A stretch of DNA of 64,000 nt from Candidatus Gemmiger faecavium (GCA_019114415.1 DXFO01000038.1:1-64000), one strand, 5' to 3'. Shown: positions 54,078 through 62,528, counted from the first letter of the stretch. The notes: generated by a model from the letters alone, not told the origin. Program-made: numbers and translations.

Positions 54078-55448
54078 TTGCCCGACAAACACATCCAGAC
54101 CCAGGCCGAATGGGAGAATACCATGGCCCGGAAAGTCTTTGCTGCGGTGCGCGGAGATCTTTACCTTGCCTTGCCATATATGAATTCCGCCCTCTGCGCT
54201 CTTGTTCCCGTATCCAGGCAGGAACTGCGAAGTTTTGCCACGGACGGCGCCGGCCTTTACTTTGCCGATGCCTGGCTGCTGCGCATTTACCGCAGCAACC
54301 GCAGGTTTCTCCCGCGCGCTTTCCTGCACAGTATCCTCCATTGCGTATTCCGGCATTTGTGGCTGCGCGGCAATCGTGACCCCGCCATCTGGAATATTGC
54401 CTGTGACATCTGTGTCGAGAATGTTCTGGACCGCGTGGACAACGATCTGCTTCGCCGCCCGGTGGGCTGGCTGCGTCAAAAGACTTACACAGACCTTACA
54501 AAGTCCTGCCGCATTTTGAGCGTCGGCCCGGTTTACCGGGAGCTTTGCACCCGGGACGCCGCGGAGCTGACTCGTTTACAGCACGAGTTTTACTGCGATG
54601 ACCACGGTTTCTGGCCCAAGGACCCCGACTCGCCCTCTGCGCAGATGCAGGGCAAGCGATGGGAACAGCTTGGCCGGGAAACGCAGCTTTCCATGCAGCA
54701 GGGCGGCACCCGCGCTTCCGATGCAGAAGCCGCATCCGCTCTTGCCGCGCAGGTCCAGGCCGGGCGCGGGAGAAAACTTTACCGCGACTTCCTGCGGCGC
54801 TTTTCCGTCTGGCGGGAAGAACCCCATCTTGATCTGGACGAGTTTGATCTGGGGTATTACAGTTACGGCCTTCGCACTTACGGCAATATGCCACTGATCG
54901 AGCCGCTGGAGACCCGGGAAAGCAAACGGGTCCGCGATCTTGCCATTGTTCTTGATACCAGCGAATCCACCTCCGGCGATCTTGTGAAAGCCTTTTTGAA
55001 AGAGACTTTCTCCATTTTGCGGACCAGTGAGACCTTTTTTGCCCGGTGCCGCATTCTTGTCCTGCAATGCGACGATGCCGTCCGGAGCGAAACCCTTTTA
55101 TCCGATTTGAATGCGCTGGACCGGTACGCCGACCGTTTTGTTCTGAAAGGCGGCGGCGGAACAGACTTCCGGCCTGCTTTTCAGCGGATCGAAGAACTGC
55201 GCGCCCAAGGCACGCTGCGCAACTTGCAGGGTGTTTTGTATTTTACCGACGGCAAAGGGATCTATCCTTCCCGGCGTCCGCCCTACGATGTGGCATTTCT
55301 GTTTCTGGACACCGGAGAGCCCGTGCCCGATGTACCGCCCTGGGCCATGCGCCTCATGCTGGAACCGGACGAGTTCATCGCACCGCAGGCGCCCAAACTC
55401 CCCGATTTTGACTTTGCCGCAGACCCGGAAGATCTGCCTCAGCTGTAA
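54078..55448 (+). CDS. VWA-like / putative metallopeptidase domain protein (DUF2201-like)
   Basis: A 456-residue protein. The N-terminal half has a His cluster HSILHCVFRH (about 82-91) in the place of the DUF2201 metallopeptidase-like site. The C-terminal part has a VWA-like fold with a MIDAS-type DTSEST and later GGGGTDF. It starts at TTG 54078 behind GGAAGGAGGA. With the ATPase that follows it resembles MoxR-VWA pairs, where the VWA protein selects the client. Confidence 0.82.
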   Translation: MPDKHIQTQAEWENTMARKVFAAVRGDLYLALPYMNSALCALVPVSRQELRSFATDGAGLYFADAWLLRIYRSNRRFLPRAFLHSILHCVFRHLWLRGNRDPAIWNIACDICVENVLDRVDNDLLRRPVGWLRQKTYTDLTKSCRILSVGPVYRELCTRDAAELTRLQHEFYCDDHGFWPKDPDSPSAQMQGKRWEQLGRETQLSMQQGGTRASDAEAASALAAQVQAGRGRKLYRDFLRRFSVWREEPHLDLDEFDLGYYSYGLRTYGNMPLIEPLETRESKRVRDLAIVLDTSESTSGDLVKAFLKETFSILRTSETFFARCRILVLQCDDAVRSETLLSDLNALDRYADRFVLKGGGGTDFRPAFQRIEELRAQGTLRNLQGVLYFTDGKGIYPSRRPPYDVAFLFLDTGEPVPDVPPWAMRLMLEPDEFIAPQAPKLPDFDFAADPEDLPQL

Positions 55449-55487
55449 CAATACTCCCGCAAACATTGTCAGGAAGGTTGATAAACC

Positions 55488-57029
55488 ATGGATATCAAAA
55501 GAGCCAAACAGGAGATTGAAACCACCGTCCGGGCATATCTTGCCAAAGACGACGGCGGGAACTACCGCATCCCTGCCCTGCGTCAGCGCCCGCTGCTGCT
55601 GATGGGCCCTCCGGGTGTAGGCAAAACCCAGATCGTGGAGCAGGCAGCTCGCAGCTGCGGCATCGCTCTCGTCGCCTATACCATTACCCATCACACCCGC
55701 CAAAGCGCGGTTGGCCTGCCTTTTATCCGTCAGCGCGACATCGACGGAAAGACCTGCAGCGTGACCGAATATACCATGAGCGAGATCATCGCCAGCATCT
55801 ACACCAAGATGGAACAGACCGGCCTGCGGCAAGGCATTCTGTTCATTGATGAGATCAACTGTGTATCCGAGACGCTGGCCCCTACCATGCTCCAGTTTTT
55901 GCAGTACAAGACTTTTGGCAATCAGGCCATTCCCGAAGGCTGGGTCATTGTCGCGGCAGGCAACCCGCCTGAGTACAACAAATCCGTGCGGGAGTTCGAC
56001 CTGGTCACCCTCGACCGTGTCCGCCGCATCGATGTGGAGCCCAACTTGTCTGTCTGGCAGGAATATGCCCGCGCACAGCGCCTGCACCCGGCTGTGCTGG
56101 CATATCTGGAACTGCGCCCCCAGCATTTTTACAAAGTAGAGCAGGACGTGGACGGCATTCAGTTTGTCACCGCCCGCGGATGGGAGGATCTGTCCGCCAT
56201 GCTCGTCACCTGCGATGCGCTGGATCTGCCTGTGGATGAAGCCGTTATCGGAGAATATCTGCGTCATCCCGATGTAATGCGGGACTTTGCCGCCTATTGG
56301 GCACTGTACAAAAAATACCGCAGCGATTACGGCATCGAGGACATCCTGCGCGGACGTCCCGCCGACAAAGTCGTGGCCCGCGCTTTGGATGCCGCTTTTG
56401 ATGAACGGCTGTCCCTTGTCAGCCTTCTGCTGGCGGGTCTTAACGTGCGTTTTTCGGCAGCAAGAGAGAACGACGCCGTGACCGACGCCTGCTATCAGCA
56501 GCTGCGGACCTTCAAGCGTGCGTTGTCCCAGCCTGACCAGCAGGAGGACTCCCCCACTGCTATTCTTGCCCGTCAGTGTGCCGACGCACAAGCCCGTCTG
56601 GATCGCGAAAAAGCTGCCGGACGCATGACGCCTTATGAATTGGGCATCCATCGCCGTGCCGTTTCCCTTCTGCAAAATTGGTCTGAAACCATTTCTCAGG
56701 AATTCGACGCCGATGAAACTTTTGATGCCGTGCGTGCAGGCTTTAACCAGCAGGTCCGCAAGCGTGAGGACTCCGTGGCTGCCGCATCCGATGCGCTGGA
56801 ATTTGCATTTGATTTTATGGAGCGCTGCTTTGCCCAACAGCAGGAAATGGTCGTTTTTGTCAACGAGCTGGCGCTGGGGCCCGACTCTGCGCCCTTCCTC
56901 GCCGAAAACGAATGCGAACGCTTTGACATGTACAGCCGCACACTGCTGCTTGATTCCAACCATGATGAGCTCTTGGCAGAGCTTCAGCGGGACGATATCC
57001 GCAGCAATGAACACAGCGCAGATTTCTGA
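55488..57029 (+). CDS. MoxR-like AAA+ ATPase
   Basis: A 513-residue AAA+ protein. Walker A GPPGVGKT is at 40-47, Walker B ILFIDEIN at about 117-124, and sensor-1 Asn in VAAGNPPEYN. A helical C-terminal half (about 300-513) is long for MoxR and holds predicted coiled coils. It is the last gene of the LRR-VWA-MoxR operon. Such ATPases act as remodellers or metal-insertion chaperones; the client is unknown. Confidence 0.88.
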   Translation: MDIKRAKQEIETTVRAYLAKDDGGNYRIPALRQRPLLLMGPPGVGKTQIVEQAARSCGIALVAYTITHHTRQSAVGLPFIRQRDIDGKTCSVTEYTMSEIIASIYTKMEQTGLRQGILFIDEINCVSETLAPTMLQFLQYKTFGNQAIPEGWVIVAAGNPPEYNKSVREFDLVTLDRVRRIDVEPNLSVWQEYARAQRLHPAVLAYLELRPQHFYKVEQDVDGIQFVTARGWEDLSAMLVTCDALDLPVDEAVIGEYLRHPDVMRDFAAYWALYKKYRSDYGIEDILRGRPADKVVARALDAAFDERLSLVSLLLAGLNVRFSAARENDAVTDACYQQLRTFKRALSQPDQQEDSPTAILARQCADAQARLDREKAAGRMTPYELGIHRRAVSLLQNWSETISQEFDADETFDAVRAGFNQQVRKREDSVAAASDALEFAFDFMERCFAQQQEMVVFVNELALGPDSAPFLAENECERFDMYSRTLLLDSNHDELLAELQRDDIRSNEHSADF

Positions 57030-57040
57030 CAACATGTAAA

Positions 57041-57083
57041 TAAGCCCCGGCAGTTCTCGTTAAGAGCTGCCGGGGTTTATTTA
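57041..57083 (+). terminator. terminator of the LRR-VWA-MoxR operon
   Basis: TAAGCCCCGGCAG pairs with CTGCCGGGGTTTA (one G-T) and runs into TTTATTTATTAT. Confidence 0.88.
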
Positions 57084-57176
57084 TTATATTTCTTTTTCAA
57101 GACGCAGCAGATTCTCCGAGCGGACAATTCATATTTCGGAGTTCGGATTTTTACAAGTGTATTTCCTGATTTCCTA

Positions 57177-57204
57177 TTGACAAAACGCATCGGGCATGTA
57201 TTAT
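57177..57204 (+). promoter_or_regulatory. promoter of the GntR-ABC operon
   Basis: A perfect TTGACA, a 16-base spacer and TATTAT. The -10 is the first six bases of the operator palindrome. Confidence 0.8.
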
Positions 57205-57230
57205 TGTATTAGTTGCTTAATACAATAATA
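57199..57230. promoter_or_regulatory. YtrA-type operator, 32-bp perfect dyad
   Basis: TATTATTGTATTA, a six-base spacer and TAATACAATAATA. The inner GTATTA-N6-TAATAC matches the style of known YtrA-subfamily operators. It overlaps the -10 and the start region, so binding would block transcription of the regulator and the transporter. Confidence 0.8.
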
Positions 57231-57263
57231 CAGTAAAATTTCTAATAAGAAGGAGGACGACTT

Positions 57264-57638
57264 TTGAATTGGAATATTACTGCCGGGCGTCCTGTCTATG
57301 TACAGCTGATCGAACAGCTGGAACTTGCCATCGTCACCGGTGATTATCCCCTTGGCAGCCGCATTCCACCGGTGCGGGAACTCGCCGCGGAAGCCGGAGT
57401 CAATCCCAACACCATGCAGCGTGCCCTTCAGGAGCTCGAAACGCGGGGGTTGCTGCAAACCATGCGGACCTCGGGGCGTATCGTGAGTGCCGACGAACAG
57501 ACACTGCATGACCTGCGGCAGAAACGCGCCGAGGTTTGTCTTTCTGATTTTTTGCTTCAGATGCAGAAACTGGGCTACTCCCGTCAGGAGACCCTCGATC
57601 TGTTTCAGCAGGCAGATTTCCCCTCGGAAAACCGGTAA
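57264..57638 (+). CDS. GntR family regulator, YtrA subfamily
   Basis: A 124-residue repressor: a winged helix (about 1-75; LGSRIPPVRELAAEAGVNPNTMQRALQ is the recognition region) and a short C-terminal dimerisation helix pair. This length and the downstream ABC-2 genes define the YtrA subfamily. It starts at TTG 57264 behind AAGGAGG. YtrA-type regulators often respond to cell-wall-active compounds; that is inference here. Confidence 0.92.
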   Translation: MNWNITAGRPVYVQLIEQLELAIVTGDYPLGSRIPPVRELAAEAGVNPNTMQRALQELETRGLLQTMRTSGRIVSADEQTLHDLRQKRAEVCLSDFLLQMQKLGYSRQETLDLFQQADFPSENR

Positions 57639-57651
57639 AGGAGGAGTTTTG

Positions 57652-58350
57652 ATGCACCCTATTTTTGAAACACGTAAGCTAAGCAAGCAATATAAGCAGA
57701 TCCATGCCTTAAATAATCTGGACCTTATTCTGACGTCCGGGAAAATGGTCGGGCTTTTGGGTCCCAATGGAAGCGGCAAAACCACGTTGCTGAAAATCAG
57801 TGCCGGACTTTTGACCCCGAGCAGCGGATGCGTTCTGATTAACGGCCAGGCGCCGGGAACCGAAACCAAAAAGATCGTCTCCTACCTGCCCGACCGCATG
57901 TCGCTCCCCACCGAATTGACTGCCGCGGATACCCTCGCCATGTATGGTGACTTTTTCCAGGATTTCGACAAAGAAAAAGCGCACGACATGCTGAAAGCCC
58001 TGAAGCTATCCCCTGCGCAGCGCATCGGTACCATGAGCAAAGGCACTCAGGAAAAATTTCAGATTTGCCTGACGATGAGCCGTTCGGCAAAGCTGTATCT
58101 TCTGGATGAGCCTCTTGGCGGCGTGGACCCTGCGGCCCGGGAATATATCCTCTCCACCATTCTGCGCAATTACAGCGAAAACTCTACGGTTCTGTTCTCG
58201 ACGCATCTGATCGGCGACATTGAAAAGGCCCTGGACGAAGTCGTGATCTTGCGCAATGGTTCGCTGATTTTACACGACAGCGTCGATCATCTGCGGGAAG
58301 AAAAAGGCATGAGCGTCGACGAATATTTTAAGGAGGTATTTCGATGCTGA
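57652..58350 (+). CDS. ABC transporter ATP-binding protein (YtrB-like)
   Basis: A 232-residue ABC ATPase: Walker A GPNGSGKTT at about 37-45, a variant signature MSKGTQEK, and LLDEPLGGVDP. This signature variant is common in ATPases next to YtrA regulators. ATG 57652 follows AAAGGAGGAG. It overlaps the permease start by seven bases. Confidence 0.9.
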   Translation: MHPIFETRKLSKQYKQIHALNNLDLILTSGKMVGLLGPNGSGKTTLLKISAGLLTPSSGCVLINGQAPGTETKKIVSYLPDRMSLPTELTAADTLAMYGDFFQDFDKEKAHDMLKALKLSPAQRIGTMSKGTQEKFQICLTMSRSAKLYLLDEPLGGVDPAAREYILSTILRNYSENSTVLFSTHLIGDIEKALDEVVILRNGSLILHDSVDHLREEKGMSVDEYFKEVFRC

Positions 58351-59150
58351 GCAAACTTCTGAAATATGAATACCGCGCAACGGCAAAGATTCTGCTGCCC
58401 CTCTATCTGGGCGTTCTTTTTGTCATCATGCTCAATGTTCTGGTGTTCCGTATCGGCACTCTTTGTCCTGTCCTTGGTTCCGGTACACCGTACACGGTCA
58501 TTCAGGTTTTGCTGACTTTTCTCTGCGGCCTCGGCCTTTTGGCGGTCCTTGCTGTAAGCTTTTTTATGGGAATCCAGCGTTTTTACAGCCTTTTGGGTAC
58601 ACGGGGATATTTGATGTTCAGTCTGCCCGTAACGACCAATCAGTTGATCGCTTCCAAATTGATCTGCGCCGTAAGCTGGATGACTGCCAGTTTCCTCCTT
58701 TGCAACATTCTTTTCCGTATGATTGGTCTGCCCACGGAGGGCAGCGACCTGGTAATCGCGCCCATGGGAGAAACGCTGCCTTTGTTTGTCAGCCTCTGCC
58801 TTGCAATTTTGTCTATGTTCTGCTGTGCGTTCCTGTTTTTCTATTTTTGCATTGCGATCGGCGGTCAATGGCCGCAGAACCGGCTGCTTGCCACCGTGGT
58901 CTGCTATTTTGTAATTTCGTTCCTTTTGCAGCTCCTGCTGATCGTCGGAATGATGATCCTTGGTACAATCATCTATTTCAGCGGCATAGAGGCATTCGGG
59001 AATGCCACACAGGCAATCGCAAGTGTGGTGACATCATACCAACTGATCAGCATCATTTTACTGTGCATGTTCTTGTTTTTTGCCGTGGGAAGTGTTATTC
59101 TGTGGTTACTGACTCGCCACTTTCTCACTCGAAAACTCAATCTTGCCTGA
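58344..59150 (+). CDS. ABC-2 type permease
   Basis: A 268-residue membrane protein with six predicted segments, partner of the preceding ATPase. There is no large extracellular domain. Substrate unknown; lipid, peptide or antibiotic export are the usual options. Confidence 0.85.
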   Translation: MLSKLLKYEYRATAKILLPLYLGVLFVIMLNVLVFRIGTLCPVLGSGTPYTVIQVLLTFLCGLGLLAVLAVSFFMGIQRFYSLLGTRGYLMFSLPVTTNQLIASKLICAVSWMTASFLLCNILFRMIGLPTEGSDLVIAPMGETLPLFVSLCLAILSMFCCAFLFFYFCIAIGGQWPQNRLLATVVCYFVISFLLQLLLIVGMMILGTIIYFSGIEAFGNATQAIASVVTSYQLISIILLCMFLFFAVGSVILWLLTRHFLTRKLNLA

Positions 59151-59181
59151 ACACCATTGGATCAAAGCATAGGAGACTTTT

Positions 59182-59394
59182 ATGGAAAAAAGACAGTACG
59201 TCTGCCCCAAATGCGGCTGTACCGAATACGAAGCCGACCAGCTGCAGGCTACCGGCGGCAACTTTGCCAAGCTTTTCGATATCCAGAACAAGAAGTTCAT
59301 CACGGTAAGCTGCTGCAACTGCGGATATACCGAACTGTACCGCCAGACCGGCGGCGAAGGCTGGGATATTCTGGACTTCTTTATGGGCGGCTGA
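59182..59394 (+). CDS. zinc-ribbon protein (DUF2082-like)
   Basis: A 70-residue protein with two Cys pairs, CPKC (8-11) and CCNC (44-47), forming a zinc ribbon. It resembles small nucleic-acid-binding zinc-ribbon proteins. It follows the transporter after 31 bases with its own ribosome site. Confidence 0.85.
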   Translation: MEKRQYVCPKCGCTEYEADQLQATGGNFAKLFDIQNKKFITVSCCNCGYTELYRQTGGEGWDILDFFMGG

Positions 59395-59412
59395 CCCTTT
59401 TCTTGGCGCAAG

Positions 59413-59448
59413 AGTTTGCCCGGTGCTTTGCAAAGCACCGGGCAAACT
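59413..59448. promoter_or_regulatory. 36-bp perfect palindrome over the coaX promoter
   Basis: Two 18-base arms, AGTTTGCCCGGTGCTTTG and its exact complement, meet with no spacer. The -35 TTGCAA is at the exact centre. No T-tract follows, so an operator is more likely than a terminator, although it also sits just after the zinc-ribbon gene. Confidence 0.7.
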
Positions 59449-59456
59449 GCTATAAT
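59428..59456 (+). promoter_or_regulatory. promoter of coaX
   Basis: TTGCAA, a 17-base spacer and a perfect TATAAT. The -35 is the centre of the 36-bp palindrome. Confidence 0.75.
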
Positions 59457-59531
59457 AAGGCATTATAATTCTAAGGCATCTGTGGAGGACCCGCTCTTTC
59501 CCGGTGCCAAAATCAAAGAGGAGCGCTTTCT

Positions 59532-60308
59532 ATGCTGCTGGCCGTTGACATCGGCAACTCCAATATCTGCATTGGCATTCTGGAAAAAGACGAGGTACGC
59601 TTCACAACCCGGATGGTCACCCGTCCCCGCTGCACTGCCGACGAGTACACGGCAGAGCTGAAATTTCTTCTGCGGCGCCTGAATGTTGACCCGTCCCAGG
59701 CCGACGGGGCCATTGTATGCAGCGTGGTACCCGGCCTGACACGTCCCCTTGCCGAGGCATGCCGCCGTCTGACCGGACTGGAACCCTTACTGGTCAGCTC
59801 TGAGTTGGATACCGGACTTACAATGGATGTGGACGAGCCTGCACGCGTGGGGCAGGATCGCCTTGCAGATGCCGCTGCCGCCGCCGACCGTTATCCCCTG
59901 CCCTGCATGACTGTCGACCTGGGCACGGCAACGACCTACAACGTCATTGGAGTGGGCGGCGTTTTCCTGGGTGGATTTATTGTTCCCGGTGTCCAGACCA
60001 GCCTGCGTGCAATCAGTGCCGGAACCGCACAGCTCCCTCCGATTGCACCGGAAACGCCGGGCCATCTGATTGGAAAAAACACGGTTGCCTGTCTGAACAA
60101 CGGTGCCATGTTCGGCACCGCAGCCATGCTGGACGGCCTTGCCGACCGCGTGGAGAAAGAGCTGGGGCAGCCGCTGACGGTTGTCGCTACAGGCGGGCTT
60201 GCGCCTTACATCATGCCCTGCTGCCGGCGCAAGGTTCACTATGATGCCGACCTGCTGTTTCACGGTCTGGCACTGTTGTATCGCAAAAACCATCACGCTG
60301 TTCCTTAA
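59532..60308 (+). CDS. coaX: type III pantothenate kinase
   Basis: A 258-residue CoaX of the ASKHA fold, the first step of CoA synthesis. It has AVDIGNSNICIGI, GQDRLADAAAA, DLGTATTYNVI and a C-terminal ATGGLAPYI. Length is normal. It has its own promoter and terminator. CoaX is insensitive to CoA feedback, so control by the upstream palindrome would make sense but is inference. Confidence 0.95.
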   Translation: MLLAVDIGNSNICIGILEKDEVRFTTRMVTRPRCTADEYTAELKFLLRRLNVDPSQADGAIVCSVVPGLTRPLAEACRRLTGLEPLLVSSELDTGLTMDVDEPARVGQDRLADAAAAADRYPLPCMTVDLGTATTYNVIGVGGVFLGGFIVPGVQTSLRAISAGTAQLPPIAPETPGHLIGKNTVACLNNGAMFGTAAMLDGLADRVEKELGQPLTVVATGGLAPYIMPCCRRKVHYDADLLFHGLALLYRKNHHAVP

Positions 60309-60356
60309 CCAATGCGGTCATATCGTTTCCCTGTAAAATCATTTTCAGAATATGCA

Positions 60357-60398
60357 AAAAGAGCCTGCTTCATCACTGGATGAAGCAGGCTCTTTGTA
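60357..60398. terminator. bidirectional terminator between coaX and guaB
   Basis: A 17-bp perfect stem (AAAGAGCCTGCTTCATC and complement) with a four-base loop, flanked by A-rich and T-rich ends. It serves both convergent genes. Confidence 0.92.
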
Positions 60399-60403
60399 AT
60401 TGC

Positions 60404-61906
60404 TTAGTTATTGGGAGAGTTCTTCAGAATGACGTCGTGGCTGCCGCCTTCCACAATGCTGGTGGAGGAAACGACCGTCAGACGGGCTTTCTGCTGCAGC
60501 TCCTCAATGGAGAGGGCGCCGCAGTTGCACATGGTGCTGCGGACCTTATACAGCGTGGTCTGCACGCCATCTGCCAGAGGGCCGGCGTAAGGCACGTAGC
60601 TGTCCACGCCTTCCTCGAAGCTGAGCTTCTGGGCGCCGCCCAGATCGTAACGCTGCCAGTTGCGGGCGCGATTGGAACCTTCGCCCCAATACTCCTTGAC
60701 GTAGTTGCCGCCGACACGCAGTTTGTTGGTCGGGCTCTCGTCAAAGCGGGCAAAGTAGCGGCCCAGCATCACAAAGTCGGCGCCCATAGCCAGGGCCAGC
60801 GTAATGTGATAGTCGTGAACAATGCCGCCGTCAGAGCAGATGGGAACATAGATACCGGTCTGCTCATAATACTCGTCACGAGCCTTGGCGACCTCGATGA
60901 CAGCAGTCGCCTGACCGCGGCCGATGCCCTTGGTCTCACGGGTAATGCAGATAGAACCGCCGCCGATGCCGATCTTGACGAAGTCAGCGCCAGCCTTGGC
61001 CAGGAAGAGGAAGCCTTCACGGTCGACAACGTTACCGGCACCGACCTTCACCTTGTCGCCGTAACGCTCGCGAATCCAGGACAGGGTGCGGGCCTGCCAT
61101 TCAGAGAAGCCTTCCGAAGAGTCAATGCACAGAACGTCCACACCGGCATCCACCAGAGCGGGAACACGCTCGGCATAGTCACGGGTATTGATGCCTGCGC
61201 CCACCACGTAGCTCTTGTTGGCGTCCAGCAGCTCGTTGACGTTTTCCTTGTGGCTGTCGTAGTCCTTACGGAAAACCATGTACTGCAGATGGCCTTCCTC
61301 ATCCAGCAGCGGCAGCGTGTTGATCTTGTTGTCCCAGATAATATCGTTGCAGTCATGCAGGCTGGTGGTAGCCGGAGCAGTGACCAGCTTTTCCAGCGGA
61401 GTCATAAACTCCGTGACTTTCAGATCCGTGCTCATGCGGGACAAACGGTAGTCGCGGGACGCAACCAGGCCCAGCAGTTTGCCGTGAGCGGTACCGTCAT
61501 CGGTGATGGCAACCGTGGAGTGGCCGGTACGGACTTTCAGGTCCAGCACATCGGCCAGGGTAGCCTCCGGCGGCAGGTTGGAGTCGCTGGTGACAAAGCC
61601 CTTTTTGTACGCCTTGACCCGGCGGACCATGTTGGCTTCCTCCTGAATGCTCTGGGAGCCGTAAATGAACGAAATGCCGCCCTGCTTGGCCAGAGCAATG
61701 GCCAGATTCTCACCGGAAACCGACTGCATAATGGCCGAAACCATCGGAATATTCATGGAAAGAGGGCACTCCTCCTCCCCTTTGCGATACTTCACCAACG
61801 GTGTCTTGAGGCTGACACGGTCAGGGACGCATTCCGAAGAGGAATAGCCCGGAACCAGAAGATATTCGCCAAACGTGCGGGAAGGTTCAGAAAAATAGTA
61901 CGCCAT
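60404..61906 (-). CDS. guaB: IMP dehydrogenase, Tritrichomonas-type
   Basis: A 500-residue IMPDH converting IMP to XMP. The barrel has the catalytic loop [10 protein letters not shown] with Cys at about 320, and a flap with NWQRYD and SYVPYAG. A CBS pair lies at about 110-220. The N terminus ([13 protein letters not shown]) and the TMCNCGALS segment differ from standard bacterial GuaB. They closely recall the IMPDH of the protist Tritrichomonas foetus (catalytic Cys319), by memory. It starts at ATG 61906 behind AAAAGGAG. Confidence 0.92.
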   Translation of the reverse strand: MAYYFSEPSRTFGEYLLVPGYSSSECVPDRVSLKTPLVKYRKGEEECPLSMNIPMVSAIMQSVSGENLAIALAKQGGISFIYGSQSIQEEANMVRRVKAYKKGFVTSDSNLPPEATLADVLDLKVRTGHSTVAITDDGTAHGKLLGLVASRDYRLSRMSTDLKVTEFMTPLEKLVTAPATTSLHDCNDIIWDNKINTLPLLDEEGHLQYMVFRKDYDSHKENVNELLDANKSYVVGAGINTRDYAERVPALVDAGVDVLCIDSSEGFSEWQARTLSWIRERYGDKVKVGAGNVVDREGFLFLAKAGADFVKIGIGGGSICITRETKGIGRGQATAVIEVAKARDEYYEQTGIYVPICSDGGIVHDYHITLALAMGADFVMLGRYFARFDESPTNKLRVGGNYVKEYWGEGSNRARNWQRYDLGGAQKLSFEEGVDSYVPYAGPLADGVQTTLYKVRSTMCNCGALSIEELQQKARLTVVSSTSIVEGGSHDVILKNSPNN

Positions 61907-61984
61907 ATTCTTCTCCTTTTCATTCTGAGATCGACCGTCTCGGCAGGCGGCACGTCATGGATAAAACCCTATTGCTTAGAAGAA

Positions 61985-62013
61985 ATTGTACCATATTCGT
62001 GTATAAAACACAA
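61985..62013 (-). promoter_or_regulatory. promoter of guaB
   Basis: Reading the minus strand: TTGTGT, a 17-base spacer and TACAAT. The leader of about 70 bases has no recognisable riboswitch. Confidence 0.6.
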
Positions 62014-62296
62014 AATTCTGCGCGTAGAATCTTTTTTCTTCTTTGACGCCAAAGTTGTGAAAACTGCCGTACCCACGCAAGGAATAGTATTACTAACGCT
62101 TTCTCCTTTCCAATCAAGCGCCTTTTATCGCATATGGTTCTTATATTTGTATGTTGCCCTGCCTGTTTTTTCCCTTTATCAATATTTGAAACGGAAGTAT
62201 TTGTCTTCAAAAAGCGGAAACTCGGCCAAACATTGATCTTTTCAGTAGGATTTTGGCTCCGCGGAAAGAAAATTACAATTTTTTTACAAAAAGCTA
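62014..62296. other. AT-rich intergenic stretch
   Basis: About 280 bases between the guaB promoter and the orphan promoter at 62297. It is A+T-rich with several short oligo-A and oligo-T tracts. I see no coding sequence, RNA gene or clear dyad in it. Confidence 0.55.
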
Positions 62297-62325
62297 TTGA
62301 CAGATGGTGTCAAAAGAGTTACAAT
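62297..62325 (+). promoter_or_regulatory. near-consensus promoter of a candidate small RNA
   Basis: A perfect TTGACA, a 17-base spacer and TACAAT, with no coding sequence downstream on this strand. Confidence 0.75.
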
Positions 62326-62331
62326 TTAGTT

Positions 62332-62412
62332 GCAAGTTAATTACAACCACTTTTTCATGTGTTCTTCTCCTCCTTTCAGAAATCCCCGCCTTTCCCTCAG
62401 GCGGGGATTTCG
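62332..62412 (+). ncRNA. candidate small RNA with an anti-Shine-Dalgarno tract
   Basis: About 80 bases from the predicted start to a strong hairpin (AAATCCCCGCC / GGCGGGGATTT, nine-base loop). The unpaired part contains CTTCTCCTCCTTTC, which is complementary to strong ribosome sites and like the 3' end of 16S rRNA. The T-tract after the hairpin is poor. On the other strand the same bases give AAAGGAGGAGAAG before an ATG that opens a five-codon ORF, so a minus-strand leader peptide is the alternative. Confidence 0.45.
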
Positions 62413-62437
62413 TCGTGTATAACCTCCGTTCCCACTA

Positions 62438-62478
62438 CAACAAACCGGCGCCGGAAATCATTCCGGCGCCGGTTTGTC
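62438..62478. terminator. strong GC-rich hairpin, likely terminator of the thioesterase gene
   Basis: ACAAACCGGCGCCGGAA and TTCCGGCGCCGGTTTGT with a four-base loop, a 17-bp perfect stem. It lies about 50 bases past the thioesterase stop on the minus strand. Flanks are only weakly T-rich. Confidence 0.75.
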
Positions 62479-62528
62479 ATATCATATAGAAAGCATCTCG
62501 GTCGATCGCAAATCCCCCGGCCCAATCG

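Noticed and set aside
55098-57035. 645-aa minus ORF over the MoxR ATPase
   Set aside because: Shadow; the ATPase has Walker A and B motifs on the plus strand.
59413-59448. Palindrome as a terminator of the zinc-ribbon gene
   Set aside because: No T-tract follows, there is no loop, and the coaX -35 box is at its centre; an operator fits better. A terminator role is not fully excluded.
60380-62236. 618-aa plus-strand ORF
   Set aside because: Antisense of guaB; low-complexity composition and no domain.
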